From assembly GCF_000005505.3 (NCBI RefSeq), contig NC_016131.3, positions 39,408,855 to 39,472,854 of the forward strand: 64,000 nt of DNA, in the 5' to 3' direction. The stretch comes from Brachypodium distachyon. Its lineage: Eukaryota > Streptophyta > Magnoliopsida > Poales > Poaceae. The position numbers and the translations under genes are program-made. The notes beneath the pieces are model-generated. The model made no database searches, was not told the origin of the DNA, and worked only from the letters and a program-made list of their open reading frames with translations. Shown one piece after another: positions 1-10,489 of the stretch (the first letter of the stretch is position 1; the number at the start of each line of letters is the position of its first letter).

Positions 1-249
1 GGGAGGTGATCTCGTAGGCGCCCAGATTAATCACCGGATCACCCCTGTGATTATCTAGACTCAATTCTCCTGACCAATAGATAATGTCACAATCGAATCA
101 ACACGAATATCATCATAATCATACTTGAATAAACATCACAATTTCTTATATACAGATAAACTTCGGAGGTTGGATACTGACGTACAAAGCCATATAACAT
201 CTCCAATGGCAGGAGCTACTGAGCAGCTTAACGTGATAGCTAGCTATAT
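1..249. other. Unrecognised spacer
   Basis: AT-rich sequence with no convincing coding frame, RNA gene or repeat. The left boundary of the following element could lie in here, because no clear left terminus was found for it. Confidence 0.5.
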
Positions 250-434
250 ATAAAACATAATAACTCCACTCGTTTGGTATCAACCAATTGGTTCTCTGGC
301 CAGCAGCGCTGTCTTGTGCTGGATTCACGAGTTTGTGAGTTCAAGTCATGTGTCTGCCATCATTTGTTTTTTCTTTCCTCTTTGTTATTTCCTTTTCTTA
401 TTTATACTTTGTTTCCTTTTTTGTCTCTTGATTT

Positions 435-890
435 TTCTCGTTTTTATTATCCTTTTAGAATCGTGCATAAAATTTCATGTGCACTTTTTAGAACGGCACA
501 TAAATTTCACGTGCAACTTTTAGAATCGCGCACAAATTTCACGTCCAATTAGAATCGCGGATAAAATTTGCCCACAAATTTTGATGTCCAATTAGATCGC
601 GGATAAAATTTCACGTGCAATTTTTAGAATCGCGCACAAAATTTCACGTGCAGTTAGAATCGCGGATAAAAGTGCAATGTTTAGACATGCACAAAATTTC
701 GCGTGCCACTTTTTGAATCGCCCACAAATTATGACATACAATTAGAATCGCGGATAAAATTTCATGTGCAATCTTTAGAATCGCCCACAAAATTTCACGT
801 GCAATTTTTTAAATCAGGCATAAAGTTTCAGGTGCAATTTTTAAATCGCGCAAAAGTTTCAGGTGTAATGTTTAAAATTTGGTAATCTGA
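435..890 (+). repeat. Tandem array of about 35-bp units
   Basis: About a dozen imperfect units, each centred on AATCGCGCACAAAATTTCAC followed by GTGCAATTTTTAG, lie head to tail with variable spacing. Some units say GATAAA instead of CACAAA. The array is inside the DNA element that ends near 1187. An array at the equivalent place in the copy at 62 kb uses a different unit, GTTGGATGGACGTTGCAACT. Several overlapping reading frames are by-products of the repeat. Confidence 0.7.
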
Positions 891-961
891 AACCTGTTGT
901 TATTAATGAATTCAACAAAAAAACAAAAAAAAGACTAGGCTACCTATCAGCAAAGCCAGCA

Positions 962-1112
962 CGCATGGGCACCCACACTCACAGATGCACAAACACGGGA
1001 ATCCACGCACACCCACACACATGCACACACGGCGCACGCACACACCCACATACATGCACATGCACATGCACACAGGCACACACACCGGCAGACACCCACA
1101 TCGCGCGGCACT
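962..1112. repeat. CA-rich simple sequence
   Basis: Degenerate CACA and CATGCA dinucleotide-rich DNA. It gives His/Thr-rich open frames in two phases that have no coding character. Confidence 0.75.
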
Positions 1113-1187
1113 ATGCCAGGGAGATCCAGTCGACTCAGAAATTGAATTTCTCAGTCAACTGAGCCCTAGACATTCCCAAAAATAAAT

Positions 1188-2715
1188 GTCAGGAATTCAG
1201 GTAAGCAGTTTCTCTTCCGGCGTTGGGCGCTAGTTTCAAGCGCTAACTTCCTCGCAATCTAAAAACTCATACAATGGTGGACGGTTACTTGGCCTAGAAT
1301 TGCAACAACATTCATCACCCAATTAATGCTCTCTCGTGACCATAGTTAGCATTTCAGCAATAATATATCATGTTTGTCTCCTTCATGCTCTAACACAAAA
1401 TCTCGAGACACCAAATGAATTCTTCACTCAGTTGCTTTCTTCATGACTTGGTTAACCATGTCTCAACTCATGAGCCCATCATAACCTTTTCTTGAAGCCA
1501 TATGTTGAATCCTTCTCTTATAATCATTCTCTCATGATCTTGATCCTCCACGGCTTAACTCATGAGCCCAAACATGGTCATCTTTGAGTTTCACCCTTGA
1601 AACATGTTCAACACTCAATCTTCATATGAACTTCATCTTCAGAATATTGGGTCGAAAACATCGAACCAAAACTTTATGCCTTGAAATTCTCTTTACGATC
1701 TTCTTTATCATATTTGATTCACTCACTGAACTCCATTTTGATGCATTCAAAATCATATCATTTGGTTATTATTGATCATAACGTATTCATCACTTCTACT
1801 CAATAATCTTCTTAACTATCTTGTTTTGATTTCTTTCATCATCTAATCAATTCACTGGTCTTCAACATGATATAGGACAAACCTTCATATATAGCTCAAT
1901 GCAACCACTTGTCCATATGGTTTGTCATCGGTTACCAAGACCACATATTCAATTGTCAACAGCTCAATGTATATTTTTATTTTCATGATGACATTTATCA
2001 TTGAATCAACCAAGTGCTCTTCATGTATTGCCTATATATGGAACATTCTTTCAAATACATCTCAAATAAAACACTAGTCCATAGGGATTGTTATTAATAA
2101 CCAAAACCACACATGAGGACAGCATGCACTTTTAGCATGGCTTCAAGGTAGAGGGATCGCGTTAGAGTCATAAGGGTATCCTAACCTCGCTACTTGGAAA
2201 GACTCATTCGGTCCAAATCCGAGGCAACCCCGAATGATCTCTCGCTAACGGTGACTCGAGAACACCCGTTCGGTCGAGCGCTTAGCTAACAACCTCCTCC
2301 ACGCCTTTCATAACATAGGACTAAGTTGCACCCGCAGGGTTGATCGAACCTATTAAAGAAACATCGATGTGTCAGCATTGTCCAAGTATATGACGACCTT
2401 CGCCATAAAGTCGTCGTATATGTCCTACTTTACACATCATACAATCAACACATCGGTACCCGTATAATAAGTGTTGTTCGACAATGACAAAAACCTGTGT
2501 GTCCAATTGACAATTCATTTTCACCATCACCTTCATTGCAACAAAATTTTCAAAATGAGATCCTATATATATTTATCTTCAGAATAGATTTCGTATGGTA
2601 AGTTTTGGTAAAAAAATCGTCTGTGGTCACCAAGTTATATAGTCACTTGCTTACCAAGTTATAGCTAGATTGATCCTCAGCTAATAGTCACTTGGTTGCT
2701 AATTTACTGAACATC
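1188..2715. other. Intergenic DNA, nothing recognised
   Basis: No reading frame over 65 codons with coding character, no RNA gene and no repeat I can name. The block around 2100-2400 differs in composition from the AT-rich DNA before it and could be an old transposon, but no ends were seen. Confidence 0.4.
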
Positions 2716-2729
2716 ACTCTACACCCATG
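2716..2729. repeat. Left target-site duplication of the LINE
   Basis: ACTCTACACCCATG here matches ACTCAACACCCATG at 8568-8581, directly after the A-rich tail. It fixes both ends of the LINE. Confidence 0.8.
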
Positions 2730-2971
2730 ATCTCCAGACTGGCGCGGGAGGGGGAGAAGATCTCCGAGGTAGATCTCAAAGGTTTCGCTACTGGCCTACA
2801 CCAAGCTTTTTGAGTGGCCGTTGTCCCTGGAACATATCTTGGCCATTCTCTCTTTGTTTGGGTGGGAGCCTGATGTGTTGGCTCTCATGGCTGACGATGC
2901 GCCGATGGTGGTCGTTGCCTGAGTTGCTTCTGTTTTTGGTCGTATTTTGTGGAATTTTCTCATGTCTTCGG

Positions 2972-3771
2972 CCAATTCAAAAAAATTGGTGTGGAATGCG
3001 TGTGGGCTAAATTCTTTAGCGAAGCGTAGTGCGGTTTTCCAGGTGGTTTCATAATCAGGGGCTTCGATTGTTTGCTTACAGGAATCTAAGCTCCAAGTGG
3101 TTACGGCCGGCATTGTGGCTCAGTGTATTGGGCAGGAGTTCGCTAATAATTTCTTTTTCTTGCCGGCGGCGGGTACTCGTGGGGGGATAATCCTTGCCTG
3201 GAGAGCTTGTGATGTGGTGTTGACTAACCCCCACTACACTGAACATACTCTGACTGCCCAAATTAACTCGCCAGATGGATGTTGGTGGCTGACTGGTGTA
3301 TATGGGCCGCACAGAGAAGTGGATAATCCCAATTTCTTGCTTGAGCCAAGGGATGTAAGAGACCTCCATGCTGGGCCTTGGGTTGTAGCAGGCGATTTCA
3401 ACCTGATCGTTAACTTCGAGGATAAGAGTAATTCTCGGTTGCATCGTGGAATGATGGGTCGTTTCTGACGGCTACTTGCCTATCTGGAGTTAAAGGAGTT
3501 CTACCTAGCGGGCCAACAATTCACATGGTCGAATGAACGTGGCGATCCTACCCTTGAGACAATTTACCGGGTTTTTTCTATAGTGGAGTGGGAGGCGATG
3601 ATGCCAAATGCCTATCTCAGTGCGATGAGTACTGCTACCTCTGATCATTGTCCTCTTCTTTTGGACTTGGCAACTGATCTTAGGATTGGTAGGAGATTTC
3701 ATTTTGAATCCTTTTGGTCGAAAAGTTCCTGGTTTCTTACAAGTGGTGGAGCCTGCATGGAAGGAGAATGA
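2972..3771 (+). pseudogene. LINE endonuclease (APE-type) domain, broken
   Basis: Translation from about 2972 gives WNACGLNS, then an in-frame stop, then CLQESK (the metal-binding glutamate motif of APE endonucleases) and GGIILAW. The frame from 3097 continues through TGVYGPHR and VAGDFNLI, both hallmarks of plant LINE endonucleases, and stops at 3468. A frameshifted remainder near 3583-3660 carries SDHCPLLLDL, the conserved catalytic SDH motif. The domain nicked target DNA for priming. The stops and frame changes show it is inactive. Confidence 0.85.
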
Positions 3772-5290
3772 TCTTCAAATCCTCAATCCTTTCTTGCGGG
3801 TGGCAGCTCGTTTACGACACACGGCTAAACGCCTAAAGAGCTGGAGTGATAAATTTGTGGGGAATACTAAGTTGCCAATTTTGGTGGCCACGGAGGTTAT
3901 ACTTCGTTTGGACGTGGCGATGGAGACGCGTCGGCTCTTGGCTGAGGAGCGTGGTTTGCATTTGACTCTTAAGCGCAAGCTAAAGGGTCTCTCATCTCTT
4001 GAGCAAACTATTGCACGGCAGAGATCCCACTTGCTGTGGCTCAAAGAAGGTGACACAAATACTCGTTTTTTCCATCTAAGTGTGGGGTCCTCTAATCACG
4101 ACGCAAAAACTTCATTGGTGCTCTGGAGGTGGACGGAGTGAGGTCCTCTAATCACGACGCAATGGCAAATGTGGCTGACGCTTTCTTCTCAAACCTGCTG
4201 GGTTCAGGCGTGGATAGGACTTTAGGTCTTGACCTGAATTTTCTGGGTGGGGAGGGTCTTGGCCCGTTGGGCCTTGACGATGATTTTTCTGAGGACGAGA
4301 TTTGGCGAGTGGTCAAGGAGTTGCTGCCGGATAAGTGTCCCGGCCCGGATGGATTCACCGGGCGTTTCTTCAAGGAATGTTGGGCTATCATTAAGTCTGA
4401 CACTTTGGAGTCCTTTCGCAGCTTCTGCAAGCTTGATTGTCGTGGATTGGAGGCTGTTAATCAAGCTTTTATCTTCCTCCTCCCAAAAAGGCCGGGTGCA
4501 GCGGCAATAGGGGAATTTAGACCCATAAGCTTGATCCGCGCGGTGGGCAAATTGTTCTCCAAAGTTCTAGCAAATAGATTGGGCCCGAGTTGCCGAGGCT
4601 GGTTGGTCCTCATCAAGGAGCGTTTGTCAAGGGCCGCTATCTTCACGATAATTTCATGCTTGTCCAAGGCACGGCACAACGGCTGAACAACCTTCGACGG
4701 CCGGCTGTCTTGCTCAAGTTGGATATCGCCAAGGCCTTTGATTTGCTCCACTGGTCATTCCTCTTTGACTCACTTCGTTGTCTCGGTTTTGGGCATAAGT
4801 GGTTGGGATGGATTGGCGCTTTGTTGGGCTCCGCTTCTACGCGAGTTTTGGTCAATGGTATCCCTGGGGAGACAATTTCGAACCAACGTGGTTTACGGCA
4901 AGGTGATCCACTTTCTCCGATGATCTTCATCCTCGTCATGGATGTTCTGAACTTGCTTCTTCGGAAGGCAGAGGAGGCTGGCTTGTTTCAACGCTTGGCC
5001 TCGCGAGCGGGCGTCGTTTTTCGTGGATGAGTGGTCGTGCTGCAGCCAGTTGAAAGTGGACTCCGGTCTTGTCTTGCTTTGCTGGATGATTTCACGGTGG
5101 CCTCCGAACTGAGAGTTAACTTCTTGAAGACCTCAGCCCATCCTATCCGGTGTTCTAGTGAATGAGAACTTTTGGTTCGTGAGGTGCTTGGTTGTGAGGT
5201 TAAGGCTTTTCCATGCTCCTATCTCGGCTTGCCGCTTGGTCTGAGGAAGGCATCGACTGGGCAGCTTATTCCCCATTGTGGAAAAGATAG
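3686..5290 (+). pseudogene. LINE reverse transcriptase domain, broken
   Basis: Frames at 3686-4141, 4129-4686 and 4590-5030 overlap and together read as one plant LINE reverse transcriptase. Motifs include KCPGPDGFTG, FRPISLIRAVGKLF, HQGAFVKGR, LKLDIAKAFDLLHW and QRGLRQGDPLSPM. The active-site box, normally F/YADD, here reads FVDE and is followed by frame disruption, so a catalytic aspartate is lost. A short duplicated stretch, GAGGTCCTCTAATCACGACGC-like, occurs around 4087 and 4140. Reading continues to CSYLGLPLG at about 5215, just before the nested element. Confidence 0.88.
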
Positions 5291-5335
5291 AGAAAAAACT
5301 TCAAACGTGGTCTGTTCTGTTGTTCTCCTCCGGTG

Positions 5336-6736
5336 GAGAAAATTACGCAAAAACACCACATTTGCGGCACATATCTAGGAAAATCACATTTTTTTTAATT
5401 TTTTTCAAATCACCATTTTTTTAGGACCGGAGATACTGCCGCGCACTGATTTCACAGTTGAATGCGTTTTGATGGTAAAACTGACAGGAGGACCCACCTG
5501 TCCATGCCACCGTGGTGGCCACGCCGTGACTGCCGCTGTCGCAACTCCTCAAATCCAGGGCCGCCAAAGATTGCCGGCTCGGAGCACCTCCTCCACGTGC
5601 TCTTGGAGCCGTCATGCCTCCTCCGTGCACCAGCACCTCCTCAGCCCAGTTCCAATCCGGCTCAACTCCTCAAATCCTCCAAGCAAATAAAGAAAACTCC
5701 TCAAGATCCAGCACGCTTGCGGAGTCCATCCCAGTTCCAATCCGGCGACTTGCCAAAATCCTGCCGGCCGCGGGCTCAAGCAGAGGCAGAAAGAGGCGCT
5801 AGGCAGCAGATGACTACGAAGTACGGGGAGGCAGTGAATCCGGCTCGTCGGAATCTTGCGGGAGCAGGCTCCAAGCGGCAGCGACGGAAGGCAATGGCTA
5901 CAGGGCACGACGAATCTCGGGACCAGGGGAAAAAAATCTGGGGACTTACGTACACCGTGAGTTCACAGAGGAGGTCAGGGAAGGAAGAGAAGCTCGGCGA
6001 TGCGGAGCTCTACGGTGGCCGGCGGCGGTCAAAGCTGAGCGCCGACGCGGGGACGGCTCGGGGCTAGCGGGCACGTGAGGAGCTCACCGGCGTGTTCCTC
6101 TCGGTGGCTCGGGCCTCCCGAGCTCGACAAGGAAGACCGTAGCTCGCCAGTGGAGGAGATCGGTTTGGCGGAGCGGTCCCGCCGGACTCGGAGAAGACGA
6201 GCGCAGCGCCGGTGAAACACAGCGTCGCGGATTAATTCTTTTTTCTGAGCGGGGGGCTGCAGCTTCTAGGGCACGGTCCTGCTGGTCGTCGTTGGAGCTC
6301 ACATGCTCTCTGTACTGCGCGGGCTGCGACGACGGCGGGAATCAGAGTCGCCATGGTTGAGCATGACGGCCGGACGGCGACCGCCTCAGCTTCCACATAG
6401 ACGCAGCTATGCAAACACCAAGGTCAGAGACCTGCAAGGCGGCGGCCGCAGGCGGACGGAGGGGCGCGCGAGGAGCTTGAGCGGCAGCGGACGGACGGAG
6501 GCCTGCGCGACTACGGAGCAGAGGATTTTAGGAAGAAGGTGGTTGTCCAGCGTGGTGCCAAGGTGCACCGACGGATGGGCCCTCCTGTCAGTTTTATCGT
6601 CAAAACGTACTCAACTACGAAATCAAGGCGCGGAGTACATCCGGCCCCAAACATGGTGATGATTTGAAAAAAATTAAAAAAAAGGTGATTTTCCTATATA
6701 TGTGTCTCAAATGTGGTGGTTTTGCGTAATTTTCTC
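5336..6736. mobile_element. Non-autonomous Mutator-like element (long TIRs, 9-bp TSD) inside the LINE
   Basis: A 1401-bp element bounded by a perfect 9-bp duplication, CCTCCGGTG, at 5327-5335 and 6737-6745. The two ends are inverted repeats beginning GAGAAAATTACGCAAAA and staying similar for about 185 bp, to near 5520 on the left and 6550 on the right. Long TIRs plus a 9-bp TSD are the signature of the Mutator superfamily. The interior (about 5525-6545) is GC-rich, unlike the AT-rich TIR tips, and has several long overlapping frames on both strands. This suggests captured genic or 5'UTR sequence, but I recognise no protein in it. There is no transposase. Confidence 0.9.
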
Positions 6737-6745
6737 CCTCCGGTG

Positions 6746-7306
6746 GTAACTTGGTAGGCTTACCTTGGTCAAACACACTTTTTGCGCCATGCCTATTTAT
6801 GCCATGTTGCTTGATCTCCCGGCCAAAACTATTGCGGCGATTGAGAAGCTATGTCGGGGTTTCTTGTGGAAGAGAAAGAAGACGGCCCGAGGGGGTCATT
6901 GCCTTGTTTCGTGGCAAACTGTTTCTTCGCCTAAGGAGTTCGGCGGCCTAGGAATTCTCAATCTCAGGCTTTTTAATCTGGCTTTGCAAGCGAGCTGGGG
7001 CTGGTTGATGCAATCGGACCCCAACAGACCTTGGGCGGAGTTTAATTTGCAAATTCCAGCGCCTGCCCGAGAGATTTGTCTAGCGGCTGTTTCAGTGACA
7101 GTGGGAAATGGCAGACGGGTGAATTTTTGGAATGACCGCTGGCTTCACGGTGCAGCTCCGTGTGATATAGCGCCAAATCTCTTCTTGAATGTGTCTGGGA
7201 GAGGAAGAAAATTATGTGTGGCTGATGCTTTGGGTGACAAGCAGTGGGTGAGAGGGATCACACCAGACCTGAATGCGTTGGCCATTGATGAATTCCTGAA
7301 CATTTG
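6746..7306 (+). pseudogene. LINE ORF2 segment downstream of the reverse transcriptase
   Basis: The LINE frame resumes after the nested element as RLTLVKHT, CRGFLWKRKK and WQTVSSPKEFGGLGILN. It continues through NGRRVNFWNDRWLHG to a stop at 7307. This is the standard linker between reverse transcriptase and zinc-binding domain in plant L1-like ORF2. Removing the insert and one copy of CCTCCGGTG restores continuity of the DNA, which confirms that the Mutator-like element arrived after the LINE. Confidence 0.85.
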
Positions 7307-7313
7307 AGATCTT

Positions 7314-7825
7314 CTTACAAACTGAAGGGGCTGGACTCCATTATAAGTATCCACGACGGTATGTGCGTACCGTTGGCGATTATACTAATTGACAGGAAAC
7401 GTACCGTCGACGTTACCGATGCCTGACAGTGCAAAACCTCTTGAGTATATGATAGGCCGACTGGAACTTTGGACCGTCGGCTATCTTACAAACTGAAGGG
7501 GCTGGACTCCACTCAACTATCCGCGACGGCGTGTGCGTACCCTGTGCGATTATACTAATTGACGGGACACATACCGTCGACTATTAAACATGTTGACGGT
7601 GAGAAATAACCGTTGGCCAAAACATATTCGACGGGACACGGTCGGCTATCAGAGTCACATGACCGAGCGGCCAACCGTCGGATAATTACCGTAGGTAAAT
7701 ACAATACCCGACTGTACCATCGGCTATTACAATAATGGCTGACGCCGCATAGCCGACGGGGGATAGCCGACGGTTCACCGTCGGTTAAACTGTTGGCCGA
7801 CGGTGATTTCCCCCTCGGCTAAAAT
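7314..7825. repeat. Unclassified insertion with a tandem duplication and GCCGACGG-type motifs
   Basis: Two direct copies of about 100 bp begin with CTTACAAACTGAAGGGGCTG at about 7316 and 7486. The unit, about 168 bp, includes the LINE/insert junction. The rest is dense in CCGTCGGCTA and its complement in both orientations, most concentrated from 7650 to 7820. Such subterminal motif clusters occur in CACTA elements, but no CACTA terminus or TSD was found, so the class is open. LINE coding sequence resumes at about 7835. Confidence 0.5.
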
Positions 7826-8475
7826 GTGATATCTAGTATGGTCCTCTCGGATATTGATGATGTTTTCCGGTGGAAGTGGGAAAGCAACGACTCTTACTCG
7901 GCGTCATCATCCTATGCGGCCTTTTTTGGTGGGCGAACTGACATGCCGGGTGCGGCAGAGGTCTGGTTCTCGCGGGTGCCAAGTCGATGTACATTCTTCC
8001 TGTGGCTGGCTTTGAGAGGACGTTGCTGGATGGCAGATCGACTGCAGAAGCGTGGACTGCCTCACCCTCAACAATGTCCTTTGTGTGATCAAGCCGATGA
8101 GGACATCAACGTACCATATTCTCCTTGGGTGTGTGGTTGCCCGTCAGGTATGGGCTGTTGTGTTTGGTCGATGGCAGAAGCAAACTTGGGTGCTGAGTGC
8201 TCACGATCGCTTGGAGTCTTGGTGGCCGAATTTGGTGGTTGTTGGGAGACATGACAGGAAAAATCTAAATACTACGATTAGTTTGGTGTGTTGGAGTATC
8301 TAGAAGCATAGGAATGAGGTGGTGTTCGACAGGGCAACGCCGAGTGCACATCACATCCTCCAGGCAATTGGGCAGGAAGGAGAAGCTTGGCAGCGCGCGG
8401 GTCTGTTTGTGGATTCGAGTCTTTTTTGTGATTTTGGTGTTGTGGATGTAATGGCGATTTTGCATGAGTAATTCC
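7826..8475 (+). pseudogene. LINE ORF2 C-terminus with zf-RVT domain, frameshifted
   Basis: The frame 7826-8254 contains FRWKWESNDSYSASSSYAAF, FFLWLALRGRCW and CPLCDQADED, the cysteine motif of the plant LINE zf-RVT domain. After a frameshift the overlapping frame from 8052 supplies HILLGCVVARQVWAVVFG. It then runs on past a stop to KHRNEVVFD and ends near 8475. A 3' UTR of about 90 bp and an A-rich tail follow. Confidence 0.87.
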
Positions 8476-8707
8476 TGTAATTCGACTTTTACCACGTCGC
8501 GGTTCTCTTCTTTAATGCATGATATACCCGCTAAGGTATATTCTAGAAAAAGAAAGAAAGAAAGAAAACTCAACACCCATGTAAGACTTACATGATTGTA
8601 CTTTTGTGGATAGATATCATCTCTTGTTGGTAAACTTCAACGATCACTTTCTATAATCGCATAACATTATAAAAAAGGGAGCACCTGTTTGGCGGCGTCC
8701 GCCCAAA

Positions 8708-8896
8708 GCAAATTCAGCGGACGAATTCCAACATCCCATTTCTTTTGCATTTCTGGAAACTTTTTATATTTTTATTTCTGGCTTTTAATTTTTTTGAGCT
8801 GCAAATTCAGCGGACGAATTCCAACATCCCATTTCTTTTGCCATTTCTGGAAACTTTTTATATTTTTAGTTCTGGCTTTTAATTTTTTTGAGCTTT
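8708..8896. repeat. 94-bp tandem duplication
   Basis: Two adjacent copies begin GCAAATTCAGCGGACGAATT and end CTTTTAATTTTTTTGAGCT. They differ at only a couple of positions. The region sits just outside the LINE. The GC-rich block at 9000-9260 that follows has frames on both strands but no recognised product. Confidence 0.8.
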
Positions 8897-10489
8897 TAAT
8901 TTTGTTTTTGAACTTTTAATGTTTCAACTTTTAATTTTTATTCTAAGTTTTTAAGGTTTTAATTTCAAACTTTTAACTTTTATCTTTCTATTATGAAATT
9001 TTAATTTCCAAAAAAAGAGCCGGGGAGGGTCGTTGCCGGGGGGAGCCATGGTCGCCGGGGCGGGAGGCACGGCGCGAGGGAAGTGCGAGGCGGTGGCGCA
9101 GTTGGGTCGCAGTGGTGGTGCAGGCGAGGTGCCTCTCGGTTGGGCGCAGGAGGGAGAGAGAAGGAGGCATGAAGAGGAGGAGCTCCTCGCTCTTAGAGGA
9201 GGAAGTCGACTGAACGAATCGGGCGAACGAGCGCCCAAGAGGGAATCCGTGTAAAACATGATCATGTGAGATGATGGGACCCATCAAGTAGGTGTTTTTA
9301 GTAAGAAATGATGTCTCCAACATGTATTTGGTTATCACTTGTGTCATGGTACATGATCCCAAGCAGTTTCCTGTCAGGGTTATTGTTACGTCACTAAGTC
9401 ACTTCATTTCATCTCTCCCACCGCAACATAAAAAACCTTAGGGCATGTACAATGTGTTCGACGTCCCTTAGATAAGACAACAAAATAAGTTGTACAATAG
9501 GTCATATCTTAGTGCCATATCTTACAATTAATGCCTACATGAATAAAATTAAATAAATAAATGTTACGAAAACTAAGCTACTTCTTTGTCTTGTACAACG
9601 GGGGATTTGCCTTTTCTTTGTCTTATCCGTCTTGTGAAGAGATCATCTCTTAGTTAAGGGAACGTTAATGTCTTTTTTATTCCTTTCTCTTTCACATCAG
9701 CAATTATCCTACGTGACATCTTTAAGAAAAAGCTAACATCACCCCTTCTTGCCCACCTTATATAGCATTGCTTTTAATAAGGCATGTTTATTGTTGGAGA
9801 TGCCACACTCATCCAATAGCAATAGTAACACATGGTAGCTACTATTATAATCCGGTAACTGGTTGCGTAGAAAAATATATCATTAGAACGCAGTGAACTG
9901 TTTTGGAATCATCATCTAGACCGACAACGGTGAAGACAGATCTCAAAAATCAGAATAGTGGTCCGTGAGATAAATCATTTTCAATTTTGAGATTAAGCAA
10001 TTAATGCGGTTGATGCCTAGTACTATTAGATTGTCCGAATAATCAGCCAATCTTGCGGTGGCAACCAATGCAGAACATGAGCTGATGAGCGCAGAGGTCC
10101 GACGAAAGAAACATCGTTCAAGTCAGCAGTCATAAATTAGGAGCACCATCCGGTCAAGCCTAAAGAACAAATGAAATCTGCCTTGCGCGAACCCGTTGCT
10201 CACGCACCACCAGGTTCCTAATTAACTGATCTATACAAGACAGAAATACATTAACATCAGTGTTCAAAGTTGTGCAACGCCACCTCAAATCACCCTACCA
10301 TGTACCATAACCCCCAGAACACCTGCCCTCTATAACACAACTGGACCCGGAAAACCCCACGCCAAAATAAAAAAAACGAAAAAAAAAGCCTGGAGCGTGA
10401 CCAGGAAGCGAAGAATGTTCCCCTTTGGGATAGAGGATTATTCCGAGCTACTTTCTATGGCAAACTAAGCTGCTTCAAAGCTAGTTACA
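8897..10489. other. Intergenic DNA with a possible Harbinger-like MITE
   Basis: A stretch of about 370 bp starts TTAGGGCATGTACAATG (near 9437) and ends ATTGTTGGAGATGCC (near 9811). The two ends are weakly inverted to each other in the style of grass Tourist/Harbinger MITEs, but the match is imperfect and no clear 3-bp duplication was fixed. The rest holds nothing recognised. It lies downstream of the protease gene and should contain its 3' UTR and polyadenylation region. Confidence 0.3.

Larger units (their letters stand above)
250..1187 (+). mobile_element. Probable non-autonomous TIR DNA element, left end degraded (family copy 1)
   Basis: The right end (about 1129-1187) contains a near-palindrome built on AGTCGACTCAGAAATT, then GCCCTAGACATTCCC and an A-rich stretch. 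The same ending, with small changes, closes the element at 62024-63069, so both belong to one family. Both copies share an organisation: a short stretch with weak tRNA-like character near the left end (GAGTTCAAGTC here resembles a pol III B box), a T-rich stretch, a tandem array of short units, a CA- or CG-rich stretch and the right terminus. I could not find a matching left terminus, so this copy is probably truncated or decayed. It encodes no protein I recognise. Confidence 0.45.
2730..8567 (+). mobile_element. L1-type LINE, dead, with two nested insertions
   Basis: A non-LTR retrotransposon with its target-site duplication still visible: ACTCTACACCCATG at 2716-2729 and ACTCAACACCCATG at 8568-8581 (13 of 14 match). 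The right copy follows an A-rich tail of AGAAAGAAAG type, as expected for target-primed reverse transcription. In order it carries an endonuclease region, reverse transcriptase, a C-terminal region and a zf-RVT type zinc-binding domain, all on the plus strand and all broken by stops and frameshifts. A Mutator-like element (5336-6736) and a second insertion (about 7345-7825) interrupt it. The remaining LINE is roughly 3.9 kb, so it is probably 5' truncated and lacks most of ORF1. Confidence 0.88.

Noticed and set aside
435..890. CRISPR-like array
   Set aside because: Direct repeats are degenerate, spacers are not unique, there are no cas genes, and the setting is a plant genome. It is a transposon-internal minisatellite.
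962..1185. His/Thr-rich frames of 65-66 codons
   Set aside because: Direct translation of CA-rich simple sequence.
5462..6067. 201-codon frame inside the Mutator-like element as a gene
   Set aside because: It starts within the TIR, is low in complexity, and other phases are equally open. Kept only as part of the element.
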